From assembly GCA_947471505.1 (NCBI GenBank), contig CANIWM010000022.1, forward strand, positions 1 to 64,000: 64,000 nucleotides of DNA. The letters are read 5' to 3'. The DNA comes from Chthoniobacteraceae bacterium (GTDB taxonomy: Bacteria; Verrucomicrobiota; Verrucomicrobiia; Chthoniobacterales; Chthoniobacteraceae). A program made the translations under genes and the position numbers. Positions 17,758 through 26,848 of the stretch are shown one piece after another. Every line of letters begins with the position of its first letter. Position 1 is the stretch's first letter. Under the pieces are notes generated by a model that was given only the letters and a program-made list of their open reading frames with translations, was not told where the DNA came from and did no database searches.

Positions 17758-18801
17758 ATGCAACTTTTCGATGCCCACCTTGACCTTTCGATGAACGCCG
17801 TGGAGTGGAACCGCGACCTCTCGCGCTCGCTCGCCGACGTGCGGCGGGATGAGGCGCACATGACGGATAAGCGCGACCGGGGGCGGGGGACGGTGACGCT
17901 GCCGGAGATGCGGCGCGCGGAGATCACGATGTGCGTGGCGACGCTGATCGCTCGGGTGGAAATGAACGCGTGGAGCCCGGTGGCAGGCTGGCGCTCGCAA
18001 GCGCAGGCGTGGGCGGTCACGGAGGGGCAGCTCGCGTGGTATCGGGCGATGGAGGAGGCGGGCCTGATGCGCTGCATCCGCACGCGGGCGGACCTCGATA
18101 AAGAGGGCGATGCGCTGGGCTATGTGCTGTCGCTGGAGGGTGCGGATTCGCTGGTGACGCTTGCCCATTTAGAGAGGAGATACGCCGCCGGGCTGCGCGC
18201 CATCGGCCCCGCGCATTACGGCCCCGGCGTGTATGCGAATGGGACGGATGCGAGCGGGGGCTTCGCGGAGAAGGGGCGGGAGTTGCTCCGCGAGATCGGG
18301 CGGCTGGGGATGATCCTCGATGCGACCCACTTGTGCGACGATTGCTTCTGGGAGGCGCTGGGCCTTTTCTCCGGCCCGGTGTGGGCGAGTCATCATAATG
18401 CGCGGGCGCTGGTGCCGCATAATCGGCAGCTCTCGGATGAGATGTTTCGCGCGCTGATCGAGCGCGGGGCGGTGGTGGGCGTGGCGCTGGATGCGTGGAT
18501 GATCGTGCCCGGCTGGGAGCGGGGGAAGACGACGCCGCAGAGCAGTGGCGTGGTGCTGGCGCATTTGGCCGACCACATTGATCACTTCTGCCAGCTCGCC
18601 GGGAACGCTGCGCACGTAGGCATCGGGAGTGATCTGGATGGTGCGTTCGGCACGGAGCAGACGCCGCAGGATGTGGAGAGCATCGCGGATTTGCAAAAGC
18701 TGTCGGGCATCCTCGCGGGGCGCGGATATTCTGCGGCGGACATCGCGGGGATTTTCGCGGGGAACTTCCTGCGCTTTCTGCGCGCGGCGCTGCCGGAGTG
18801 A
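17758..18801 (+). CDS. Membrane dipeptidase, peptidase family M19
   Basis: The 347-residue protein is a renal-dipeptidase-type TIM-barrel metallopeptidase. Metal-site motifs are FDAHLDL near the N-terminus (HxD), the bridging Glu in LSLEGAD, LDATHLCDD, WASHHNARAL and GIGSDLDGAFG. It should cleave dipeptides, including D-amino-acid ones. There is no signal peptide, so it is cytoplasmic as read. The start MQLFDAHLD at 17758 matches family starts; it lies 63 bp from the divergent hldA start. The 26-bp inverted repeat after it probably terminates it. Confidence 0.88.
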   Translation: MQLFDAHLDLSMNAVEWNRDLSRSLADVRRDEAHMTDKRDRGRGTVTLPEMRRAEITMCVATLIARVEMNAWSPVAGWRSQAQAWAVTEGQLAWYRAMEEAGLMRCIRTRADLDKEGDALGYVLSLEGADSLVTLAHLERRYAAGLRAIGPAHYGPGVYANGTDASGGFAEKGRELLREIGRLGMILDATHLCDDCFWEALGLFSGPVWASHHNARALVPHNRQLSDEMFRALIERGAVVGVALDAWMIVPGWERGKTTPQSSGVVLAHLADHIDHFCQLAGNAAHVGIGSDLDGAFGTEQTPQDVESIADLQKLSGILAGRGYSAADIAGIFAGNFLRFLRAALPE

Positions 18802-18820
18802 GGGGAGGTGTTTCCTTCAA

Positions 18821-18898
18821 CAATCAGCAATCGGAGTTCATCAATCGACATTCCTTCACGGTTCAAATTGTTGATTGATGAACTCCGATTGTTGATTG
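18821..18898. terminator. Long inverted repeat between convergent genes
   Basis: Arms at 18821-18846 and 18873-18898 are inverted copies matching at 25 of 26 positions, separated by 26 nt. It sits between the convergent dipeptidase and folK genes, so it can act as a bidirectional terminator. The unusually long arm and AT-richer composition also fit a small mobile palindrome. Confidence 0.6.
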
Positions 18899-18912
18899 CT
18901 TAAGGTGGGGAA

Positions 18913-19410
18913 CTACAGCGTCCCGACTTCCACCACGGCTGCGGGGTCGGCGAGGGCGGCGTGGAGCTGGTGGATGGTGCTCTGCTGGCCGGGGAGGAGA
19001 AGGTCGGGGCGGATGTCGTGGAGGGGCTGGAGGACGAAGCGCCGGAGGTGGAGCCGAGGGTGAGGGATGACGATCTCGTCGTTGGCGAGGACGAGGTTGC
19101 CGACGTAGAGGATGTCGAGGTCGAGGGTGCGCGGGGCGTTGCGGGGGCGCTTGGAGGGGCGGCCCATGGTGGCTTCGATTTGCTGGAGGGCGTCGAGGAG
19201 TGCGTGGGGCTGGTGGGCATAGTCCACTTCGAGGACGGCGTTGAGGAATGCGCCCGCGTCGGGCCCGGTGCCGACGGGCTCTGTCTCATAGACCCGCGAG
19301 GCGAGGAGCGGCCCGGTGACGCCGGGGAGCGCGAGGACGGCGTCGCGTCCAGCGCGCAGGTTGCGCAGGCGGTCGCCGAGATTGGAGCCGAGGGCGATGC
19401 CGGTGCGCAT
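18913..19410 (-). CDS. folK: 2-amino-4-hydroxy-6-hydroxymethyldihydropteridine pyrophosphokinase
   Basis: The 165-residue protein is HPPK of folate synthesis, transferring pyrophosphate from ATP to hydroxymethyl-dihydropterin. Signatures are IALGSNLGDR, YETEPVG, FLNAVLEVD and the block RNAPRTLDLDILYVG followed by IPHPRLHLRRFVLQPL. The length is typical. The start at 19410 shares one base with the dapB stop (TAATG), so it is coupled to dapB; the in-frame extension to 19470 lies within dapB. Confidence 0.93.
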   Translation of the reverse strand: MRTGIALGSNLGDRLRNLRAGRDAVLALPGVTGPLLASRVYETEPVGTGPDAGAFLNAVLEVDYAHQPHALLDALQQIEATMGRPSKRPRNAPRTLDLDILYVGNLVLANDEIVIPHPRLHLRRFVLQPLHDIRPDLLLPGQQSTIHQLHAALADPAAVVEVGTL

Positions 19411-20147
19411 TACTTCAGCCCGAGGACATCGCGCATGTCGTAAAGACCTGCCGGTTTCCCGTGGGCCCAAGTCGCGGCGCGGATCGCTCCACGGGCGAAG
19501 ATGTCGCGGCTGCTGGCTTTGTGCGTGAGTTCTACGCGCTCGCCGAGTGCGGCGAAGAGGACGGTGTGGTCGCCCACGACATCGCCGCCACGGATGGCGT
19601 GCATCCCGATCTCGCCCTGCGTCCGCGCGCCGACATCGCCGAAGCGCCCGTGCCGGACGTCGTCGTTGTATTGGAGGCTGCGGACTTCGGCGAGGGTCTC
19701 GGCGAGCATCTTGGCGGTGCCGCTGGGCGCGTCCTTTTTCATCCGGTGATGGGTCTCGGTGATCTCTAAATCGAAGTCCGGGCCGAGGATTTCCGCAGCC
19801 CGCCGGGTGAGCCAGAGGAGGGTGTTCACGCCGGTGGAGTAATTGCCGGAATAGACGATGGGGATGTGCGCCGCTGCCTCGCGGATACGCGCTACGCCAG
19901 CGTCGGAGATGCCGGTGGTGCCGATGACGAGGGTCTTCTTTCCCGCGATGCAGGCGGCAAGGACGCCCTCCAGCGCGGAGTGGTGGCTGAAGTCAATGCA
20001 GGCGTCGGACTGCGCGAGCCCGGCGAGGAAGTCGTCGCCAGCATCGGTGGCGGCGGAGACGGTGGTGTTCGCAAACTCTGCGGCGCAGGCGATGAGGGCG
20101 AGGCCCATGCGACCACGGGAGCCGTTGATGTGAAGTCGGAGCGCCAT
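19410..20147 (-). CDS. dapB: 4-hydroxy-tetrahydrodipicolinate reductase
   Basis: The 245-residue DapB reduces the dihydrodipicolinate precursor in lysine and meso-diaminopimelate synthesis. The N-terminal nucleotide site reads INGSRGRMG, a variant of GxxGxMG. IDFSHHSALEG, LVIGTTGIS, YSGNYSTGVN and the catalytic ETHHRMKKDAPSGTA are all present. The start is MALRLHING at 20147, just after the DUF6572-like gene. It is the middle gene of a three-gene minus-strand unit. Confidence 0.95.
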   Translation of the reverse strand: MALRLHINGSRGRMGLALIACAAEFANTTVSAATDAGDDFLAGLAQSDACIDFSHHSALEGVLAACIAGKKTLVIGTTGISDAGVARIREAAAHIPIVYSGNYSTGVNTLLWLTRRAAEILGPDFDLEITETHHRMKKDAPSGTAKMLAETLAEVRSLQYNDDVRHGRFGDVGARTQGEIGMHAIRGGDVVGDHTVLFAALGERVELTHKASSRDIFARGAIRAATWAHGKPAGLYDMRDVLGLK

Positions 20148-20149
20148 AT

Positions 20150-20581
20150 TTAGTGGCAGCCGCAGCCGGTCCCGCATCCACCTTCGCTGCTATCGTTCGG
20201 GCCTTGGAGCCCTTCGACGCTGAAGCCGATGCCTTGCAGGGAAATCTGCTCACGCACGCGGAGGAGCAAGTCGGTGACCGGGGCTGGTGGCTCTTCGGCG
20301 CAGGCGAGGGTGATGCGGAGCTTCTTGCCCGCTGCTTGCGGGAGTTGCTCTTCCATTTCGCCATCGAGGACGAACGACATGTAGGCGTTCAGCTTCTCCT
20401 GGAGCTGGATGAGTTGCGAGTCGCCGCCAGACCAAGGGCGCGGCTCAAACATCACGAGGACAAACTCGCCCGTCGCCGGGTCCACGCCGAGTGCATCGAG
20501 CACGGCGGGATTTTGCACGCCGTTGGTCGTGGCGGCTTCTTCGTTTTGACAGCAGTTTTCGGATTCACAGGATTCGCTCAT
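20150..20581 (-). CDS. Small Cys-rich-ended protein, DUF6572-like
   Basis: The 143-residue protein has a central domain (about 25-115) with LVMFEPRPWSG, LQEKLNAYMSFVLDGEM and KKLRITLACAEEP, which I associate with DUF6572, a family of unknown function. Both ends carry cysteines: CESENCC at the start and GGCGTGCGCH at the end, suggesting metal binding. It lies 2 nt before dapB and is the first gene of the unit with dapB and folK. Function unknown. Confidence 0.6.
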   Translation of the reverse strand: MSESCESENCCQNEEAATTNGVQNPAVLDALGVDPATGEFVLVMFEPRPWSGGDSQLIQLQEKLNAYMSFVLDGEMEEQLPQAAGKKLRITLACAEEPPAPVTDLLLRVREQISLQGIGFSVEGLQGPNDSSEGGCGTGCGCH

Positions 20582-20686
20582 CCGCGAGCAATGCCGTGGC
20601 GGGGCGGCGGTGTCAAAGGAGTCTTCACTCGGCGGGGCCGTGATCGGGCATTGCCAGCGCCGGGGCGGCTGGTGATTCTCTGCGGT

Positions 20687-22204
20687 ATGAAATTCGTTTC
20701 GATGCTTCTATTAACAACGGTCGGTGTGTGCGTGAGCGCTCCTGCGGAGGTGCCGACATTTACCGAGCATGTCGCGCCGGTGGTCTTTGCTAAATGCGCG
20801 GGGTGCCATCGCGATGGGCAGGTGGCTCCGTTCTCCCTGCTCGATTACGCGCAGGTGAAGAAGCGCGCGAAGCAGATTACGGAGGTGACGGGCGACCGTG
20901 TGATGCCGCCGTGGCACGCGGATCGCGGGGCAGTGGATTATGCAAACGACCGCTCGCTTTCCGATGCGGAGATCGCGCTGATCCGCCGCTGGGTGCAAGC
21001 GGGCACGCCGGAGGGCGACGTGGCGAAACTCCCGGCGCTGCCGAAGTTCGACCCCGGCTGGCAGCTCGGGAAGCCGGACATCGTGGCGGAGATGCCGGAG
21101 GCTTTCACTGTGCCTGCGGAGGGGCGGGATATTTATCGGAACTTTGTGATGCCGCTGAACCTCGAAGAGGATACGTGGGTGAACGCGATTGAGTTTAAGC
21201 CGGGTGCACCGAGCGCGGTGCATCACGTCCTGTATTACCTCGATCTGAAAGGCAAAGCGCGTGTGGCCGATGAGGCAGACCCGGAGCCCGGCTATAACGG
21301 GATGGGGCGGAGCAACGGGAACTTCCGCTACCTCGGCGGCTGGGACGTGGGCACGCAGACGGCGCCTGTGCCATACGGGCTGGCGTGGTTTTTACCGAAG
21401 GGGGCGGACCTCGTCATCCAGGTCCACTATCACCCGAATGGGAAGGCCGTGCAGGACCGCTCGGCAGTCGGCTTTCACGTCTCGAAGGTGCCGACTTCGC
21501 GGCCTTGGACGATTGTGCCGGTGCCGCCGTTCTTCGGGATCATGTCGGGCATCAATATCCCGGCGGGGGAGAAGAACTACGTGAAGCAGAGCAGCATGGT
21601 TTTACCCGTGGATGTGGAGGCGATTGCGGTGAATGCGCACGCGCATTTCCTCGGCAAGCAGATGGAGATGACGGCGACGCTGCCGAGCGGCGAGAAGAAG
21701 CTGCTGCTGAAAATGTCGGACTGGGACTTCGCGTGGCAGGAGGATTACGCGTTCAAAGAGCCGGTGAAACTCCCCGCTGGCACGAGGCTCGACGCGCGCA
21801 TCTCGTGGGACAACAGCGACACGAACCCGCGCCAAACGCTGCACCCGCCGAAGGACATCCACTGGGGGCCGACTTCGACGGACGAGATGGGGACGATCAC
21901 ACTCACGGTGATGCTGAATACGGCGGAGGAAAAGAAGTCCCTCCATTCGGAGCTGAAGCGGCGGCTGACGGCGCAGTTCATCGAGCGCATTTTCGAGAAC
22001 GACAATTCCACGTTGGGCGCGGTGCGCTCGCAGATTTCGCAGGAGGTCAAAGTCCCAAACGGCGGAGGGTTCGCGATGATGCGCGTTTTTGTGCTGCCGC
22101 TGGATAAGAATAAGGACGGTGTGCTCGACGAGGAGGAGTTGAAGCCGGGCGTGGACTTCATGCTGCCGAACATGCGCGGGTTCGGGGAGATCGGCTTCGA
22201 CTAG
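20687..22204 (+). CDS. Exported cytochrome c / type II copper monooxygenase-like protein
   Basis: The 505-residue protein has a signal peptide, one heme motif CAGCH (about 37-41, with the later MPPW Met ligand region), then a domain resembling ascorbate-dependent copper type II monooxygenases (PHM/DBH). Candidate copper ligands are HHVLYY, VIQVHYHP and VNAHAHFLGK. Near the C-terminus DKNKDGVLDEEEL is EF-hand-like. Such fusions are common in Planctomycetes and Verrucomicrobia; the substrate is unknown. It is followed 3 nt later by a redoxin gene that probably supplies or receives electrons. Confidence 0.78.
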   Translation: MKFVSMLLLTTVGVCVSAPAEVPTFTEHVAPVVFAKCAGCHRDGQVAPFSLLDYAQVKKRAKQITEVTGDRVMPPWHADRGAVDYANDRSLSDAEIALIRRWVQAGTPEGDVAKLPALPKFDPGWQLGKPDIVAEMPEAFTVPAEGRDIYRNFVMPLNLEEDTWVNAIEFKPGAPSAVHHVLYYLDLKGKARVADEADPEPGYNGMGRSNGNFRYLGGWDVGTQTAPVPYGLAWFLPKGADLVIQVHYHPNGKAVQDRSAVGFHVSKVPTSRPWTIVPVPPFFGIMSGINIPAGEKNYVKQSSMVLPVDVEAIAVNAHAHFLGKQMEMTATLPSGEKKLLLKMSDWDFAWQEDYAFKEPVKLPAGTRLDARISWDNSDTNPRQTLHPPKDIHWGPTSTDEMGTITLTVMLNTAEEKKSLHSELKRRLTAQFIERIFENDNSTLGAVRSQISQEVKVPNGGGFAMMRVFVLPLDKNKDGVLDEEELKPGVDFMLPNMRGFGEIGFD

Positions 22205-22207
22205 GCG

Positions 22208-22714
22208 ATGGCCGCATTTCTCCGAGTGCTGGCGCTCATCGCGTGCTGGGGCAGCGCGCTCGCTGCCGATGGGCAGAAGGCGACGGTGTATATTTTCCTG
22301 ATGCACGACTGCCCGGTGGCCAACGCAATGGCTCCCGAGCTGGCGCGGCTCGCGACGGAGTTTGAGCCGAAGGGCGTGCGCTTTTTCGGTGTGTATGCGG
22401 AGGAGAGCGCTGCAGAGATCGCCACGCATCGCAAGGAATACGCGCTGCCATTCCCCGGCCTGCGCGATGGCAAAGGCGAGCTGGCCAAGCGCGCCGGGGC
22501 GACGCGAGTGCCGGAGGCGGCGGTCTTTTCGCCGAGCGGGGAACTGCTCTACCGGGGCCGCATAGACGACCGCGCTGTGAAGCTCGGCGTGACGAGGCCC
22601 GTCCCGCAGCGGCACGACTTACGGCTGGCTCTTGAGGCGATCCTCGCCGGGGGGAAGCCGGAGCGGAAGTTCACCGAAGCCGTCGGGTGCTACCTGCCGT
22701 CTGTGGCGAAGTAG
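22208..22714 (+). CDS. Exported redoxin / thioredoxin-fold protein
   Basis: The 168-residue protein has a signal peptide (ALIACWGSALA) and a thioredoxin fold with FLMHDCPVANAMAPELARL. The active site is CPVA, with one cysteine rather than CxxC, as in the redoxin group often paired with copper/heme proteins. The cis-proline region is TRVPEAAVF. Another Cys lies near the C-terminus (VGCYLPS). The tight spacing after the cytochrome/monooxygenase gene indicates a common transcript. Confidence 0.75.
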   Translation: MAAFLRVLALIACWGSALAADGQKATVYIFLMHDCPVANAMAPELARLATEFEPKGVRFFGVYAEESAAEIATHRKEYALPFPGLRDGKGELAKRAGATRVPEAAVFSPSGELLYRGRIDDRAVKLGVTRPVPQRHDLRLALEAILAGGKPERKFTEAVGCYLPSVAK

Positions 22715-22795
22715 CCAAGGCTCGCGGTGGCCGAGGCTGCCTTTCCTCTTGCGAGCGCGGCTTGTGTGGTTACTAGTCCCAGTTACTTGCCTGCT

Positions 22796-25700
22796 ATGAC
22801 TCCGAGAATCAACCGTCTGCTCCCGTTTGTCCTTATTGCTCTTTTAGCGTGCGCTGGTGGTGCCCGTGGGGAAGCGATCCTTCAATACTTCAACACGTCG
22901 TGGAAGGAGATCGAGCGCCGTATCCCGGAGGTCGCCGAGGCGGGCTATACGTCGCTGTGGCTGCCGAATCCGTGCAAGGGCGGCTCGGGAGCGTATTCGG
23001 TGGGGTATGATCCGTTCGATCGGTTCGACCTTGGAGACCAGAACCAGTCGGGCACGGTGGCGACGCGCTATGGGACAAAGGCGGACTTACTGCGGCTGGT
23101 GGAGGTGGCGCAGCGATTCGGGGTGCGCGTGTATTTTGACAACGTGATGGCCCATAACGCCGGGCCGCTCGATAATGTGGCCGCGGGTATCCTTTTCCCG
23201 AGCATTCCGGGTTTTGTGCCGGAGGACTTTCACCTCATTCGGAAGAGCGGGGGCGGCTGGCGGAAGGCGAGTGATAGTATTGATTACAACGACGAGTGGC
23301 AGGTGTTGAACCGCAACCCGTTCGCATGGGACATCGCCCAAGAGGATCCGAACACGAGCTTTGATCCGGTGGGGCAATCGGAGGGGCTGGATTACCCGAA
23401 GTGGATCGGAATCCGGCATCCGGGGAAGACGTGGCTTTATCCTGACACGGACTTGCCGGGCGTGACCGATGGGGAGGGCGTCGTCTTCCGGCCGTTTGCG
23501 AACAAGGAGCCTTACGTGGATGCGAATGGGAACGGGCGCTTTGACTGGACGGATACAAATGGAAACGGCCAGCACGATGTCGGTGAGGCCAGCGAGGCGT
23601 TCACGGATACCGGAGTGGACCCGAGCGTTCCTGCGCATCAGACGACGGCGTGGGGCTTTGGAGATGGGCGCTACAATATGGGAAATCCGGTGGCAGAGGA
23701 CGTGAACGGGATGCTCATCCGCTCAATCCGCTGGACCATCGATCAGACAGGTTGCGATGGATTTCGGCTCGATGCGGTCAAGCACGTGCCGAGTTACTTC
23801 TTCGGGCTGCAATCGGGCGCGAAAGACCCATCAAGCGCGGGCTACCTCGGGAATGCGCAGGCGCAGTTTAACCTCACCCACGGCTACTCCGACTGGTCGA
23901 GCCACCGGAACTCAGCCTACTCGACGGAGGCCGTGCGGGATGACCTGATGCTCTTCGGCGAACACCTCGGCGCGCCGCCAAATCCGAACGGGTATCTGGA
24001 CGCGGGAATGCGAATCGCGAACGATGACTTCGTGAACAACGTCGGAGGGTTCGCGGGGATCGGGTCGAGCATGGTGAACTACGATCAACCCGGCCGGTTC
24101 ACCTTCGGAGTCGATGGCGGCGTGATGTATTGCCTGAGCCACGACAATAACTACATGTCGGACAGCGAGCGCCCCGCCGCCCACCAATACATGCTGACCC
24201 GGGCCGGGGTGCCGATCGTCTATACCGATGGCTTTAACATCGCCGGTGGGCCGGACTATTTCCCGAAGCCATCGTACGTTCCCTTTCTCGGGCAGTATGG
24301 GAAGACTTACGTGACGGGCTCGCTGGCGCTGCGGCGTGATTTTATTCGCGGCGATCAATATCCGCGCTGGTCCTCGCAGAATGTTTGCGGGTGGGAATTC
24401 CGCGACTATCGCGAAAATCTCAGCATGTCCGCGGCGGACGCGATGACGCTCGTGGTCGTTCACGCCCGCAATTACATCGGTGGGCAGCAGATGCCGTTCG
24501 GTACGACATTCCCCGCCGGCGCGCGGCTGAAAAACTACTCGCCGAGCAGTGGCGCATTTTACGTCACCGTGGGCAACGACAGTTTCCTTCGGGGCGATGA
24601 CAACAATATCGTGATCGTGCCGAGCAATGGATACTTCGCGTTTTCGTACGATACGCCGGAGCTGCCGAATGTCTGGCAGGGCTCGGGCACGGTGCATCCC
24701 GTCGATATTTTCGTGAACGGCGTGCAGGCTTCGACCATCGGCGTGCAGCGCAAAGACGGCGCGAATGGCGATCCAAATTACAACTACACGGCGCAGATTC
24801 CGGTCGTTCGAAGCGGGACAAATCTGAGCTTCATCGCGCGGGCTGACGGCTCTGCCGAAAACATTCTCTTGGCACTCGATGGTGGCGTCGATTTGAACTC
24901 GCAAATCCCGATCGGACCCTCCGGCGCGGATAAGCGCGACAATGCGCCGGGCGCGGTGACGGATCCATTTCTCGGGTTCGAGCAAATGCAGTACGTGCGA
25001 CGTGTGGCTGAGAAATTCGCTGCGCAGGATGTCGCTCGAAATGTGATCGGTTCCCAAGGCTCGGAGACGTGGCGCGCGACGATTGGCGCGGGCTTCGATG
25101 TCGGCTCGCCGAATCTCGGCGGTGGAGTCAATACGAGCACGAGCACGGCAGTTTTTGTGTATCACAACCCCGCGCTAAATCGTGATGGCGTGACGACAAC
25201 GCCGCAATTTACACCGCAGCCCGCGTCCGCTGCCGGACAGCCAATCACCGTGCGAGTGAAGACGGGCTATCAGTTTAATGTGAACCAATCGTGGCTCTAC
25301 TACACTACCGACGGCTCCGCGCCGGAAGGCTCTGCTGGTGTTCCTTCGGGGACAACGCGGGTGGTTTCGATGGCGTTTGAAAGTGCGGGCGCAGACGATC
25401 CAGGGGCGCTCCACACAGATTGGTGGAAAGGCACGATCCCCGCACAAAACTCGGGCACCGTGCTGCGCTATAAAATCGGCTCGCTGCACAACAATGCGGC
25501 CAGTCGTTTCCCTTTCAGCGCTGCGGATGTGAACGTGAAGAAACGGATGGAAACGGTTTTTCAAATTCCGAACTTCAACGCGACGACCTGCACCGTCTTC
25601 CCTCACAGCGACAATGGCGAACGGCGTACGGGATTAAGCGAGGGCTTTCACTCGCTTCGCACCCGCTCTTTTCTGAGCCGCTCGGGAAAAGCGTCACTTT

Positions 25701-26842
25701 ACAAGACGAGCACGCAGACGTTTTACTACGACACCCAGCGCCCTGCGGGAGTCGTGCTCTTTCCGACGGAGAACGCGACCATCGCGGGGACGGCGTACGG
25801 CTTCGTAGTGTTGACCGATGCGAGCACGACGAGTGTGCAGTTTAACATCCTCGACTCCAGCGGGGCGAACGACTCCGTGGCGAATGGGAATGGTGCGGGT
25901 AATTGGGCATCAGCCACCGAAGTCACACCATCGCAGCTCGGCACGACTGGGTACGCCCGCGAGTGGCGCTTCGACTACAAGAGCCTCCCGACGAGTCTCG
26001 ATGCGATCGTGAGCGTGCGTCTGCGCGAGGCGTCATCTTCTAGCAGTAATGCGATCACGGATGACAGCGTCGGATGGTTCACGACGCTCACACGCAATGT
26101 TCACACGGGCTCCAACGTGAATCTCCACATCGCGTATCCTGCCGTGGACGGCACGGTGGTCGATTCGAACTACGTGGCTAAAGTGTATTTCGACAAGAGT
26201 CTCGGCACGGCTGTCACCGATGCACAATTGATCAACGAATTCACGCTCACGCTGGATGGAACGCTCATTCCGCGCTCCGGTTACAGCATCATTCGGGATG
26301 AAACCGGGACCGAAAGCGCGTTGGCGTTTCACTTCCCGAATTTCTACACGGGCAATCCGGATGATCTCCACGAACTCCGCACCACGCATCAGCGTGGGGA
26401 TATTACCCTGAGCGACACGCGCGATGTCAAAGCAGCGCCCGGCGCAATCATCGACAGCGATGGCGATGGCCTGCCGGATTATTGGGAAAATCAAAACCAT
26501 CTCGATCCCAACAATCCGGATGGAGACGAAGGAGCAGAAAGCGACAAGGATGGCGACGGCGTCTCCGCAATCTTGGAGTTTCTCGCCGACTTCAATCCCG
26601 CGAATCCGAATGATGGCCAGCTTCTCACGCCGATCATCTCGCCCGTCGGGGCTACCAAACGGCTGCAATTTCCCGTCATCCCCAACCGGCGCTATCAAGT
26701 GGAAACGACAACGGACTTCGCGAACTGGGTAAACGCCGGCGCGAGTTTCACGGTGAGCAGTGCGAATCCAGCCTACTTGTGGACGGACCCTTCCACCGCG
26801 ACTCCCAACCGCTTTTACCGCGTCCGGATCAGCCTGCCTTAA
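22796..26842 (+). CDS. Secreted GH13 alpha-amylase-family protein
   Basis: The 1348-residue protein has a signal peptide (FVLIALLACAGGARG) and a GH13 catalytic barrel. The four conserved regions are visible: FDNVMAHNAG (about 115-123), the nucleophile in GFRLDAVKHV (about 320), the acid/base in LMLFGEHLG (about 383) and CLSHDNNYM (about 444). Beta-sandwich modules follow, then a calcium-binding-like DSDGDGLPDYWE stretch and a terminal module (VETTTDFANW to FYRVRIS) shared with two other proteins in this window. It should act on alpha-glucans outside the cell. Another GH13 gene follows after 6 nt. Confidence 0.85.
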   Translation: MTPRINRLLPFVLIALLACAGGARGEAILQYFNTSWKEIERRIPEVAEAGYTSLWLPNPCKGGSGAYSVGYDPFDRFDLGDQNQSGTVATRYGTKADLLRLVEVAQRFGVRVYFDNVMAHNAGPLDNVAAGILFPSIPGFVPEDFHLIRKSGGGWRKASDSIDYNDEWQVLNRNPFAWDIAQEDPNTSFDPVGQSEGLDYPKWIGIRHPGKTWLYPDTDLPGVTDGEGVVFRPFANKEPYVDANGNGRFDWTDTNGNGQHDVGEASEAFTDTGVDPSVPAHQTTAWGFGDGRYNMGNPVAEDVNGMLIRSIRWTIDQTGCDGFRLDAVKHVPSYFFGLQSGAKDPSSAGYLGNAQAQFNLTHGYSDWSSHRNSAYSTEAVRDDLMLFGEHLGAPPNPNGYLDAGMRIANDDFVNNVGGFAGIGSSMVNYDQPGRFTFGVDGGVMYCLSHDNNYMSDSERPAAHQYMLTRAGVPIVYTDGFNIAGGPDYFPKPSYVPFLGQYGKTYVTGSLALRRDFIRGDQYPRWSSQNVCGWEFRDYRENLSMSAADAMTLVVVHARNYIGGQQMPFGTTFPAGARLKNYSPSSGAFYVTVGNDSFLRGDDNNIVIVPSNGYFAFSYDTPELPNVWQGSGTVHPVDIFVNGVQASTIGVQRKDGANGDPNYNYTAQIPVVRSGTNLSFIARADGSAENILLALDGGVDLNSQIPIGPSGADKRDNAPGAVTDPFLGFEQMQYVRRVAEKFAAQDVARNVIGSQGSETWRATIGAGFDVGSPNLGGGVNTSTSTAVFVYHNPALNRDGVTTTPQFTPQPASAAGQPITVRVKTGYQFNVNQSWLYYTTDGSAPEGSAGVPSGTTRVVSMAFESAGADDPGALHTDWWKGTIPAQNSGTVLRYKIGSLHNNAASRFPFSAADVNVKKRMETVFQIPNFNATTCTVFPHSDNGERRTGLSEGFHSLRTRSFLSRSGKASLYKTSTQTFYYDTQRPAGVVLFPTENATIAGTAYGFVVLTDASTTSVQFNILDSSGANDSVANGNGAGNWASATEVTPSQLGTTGYAREWRFDYKSLPTSLDAIVSVRLREASSSSSNAITDDSVGWFTTLTRNVHTGSNVNLHIAYPAVDGTVVDSNYVAKVYFDKSLGTAVTDAQLINEFTLTLDGTLIPRSGYSIIRDETGTESALAFHFPNFYTGNPDDLHELRTTHQRGDITLSDTRDVKAAPGAIIDSDGDGLPDYWENQNHLDPNNPDGDEGAESDKDGDGVSAILEFLADFNPANPNDGQLLTPIISPVGATKRLQFPVIPNRRYQVETTTDFANWVNAGASFTVSSANPAYLWTDPSTATPNRFYRVRISLP

Positions 26843-26848
26843 ATCGTG

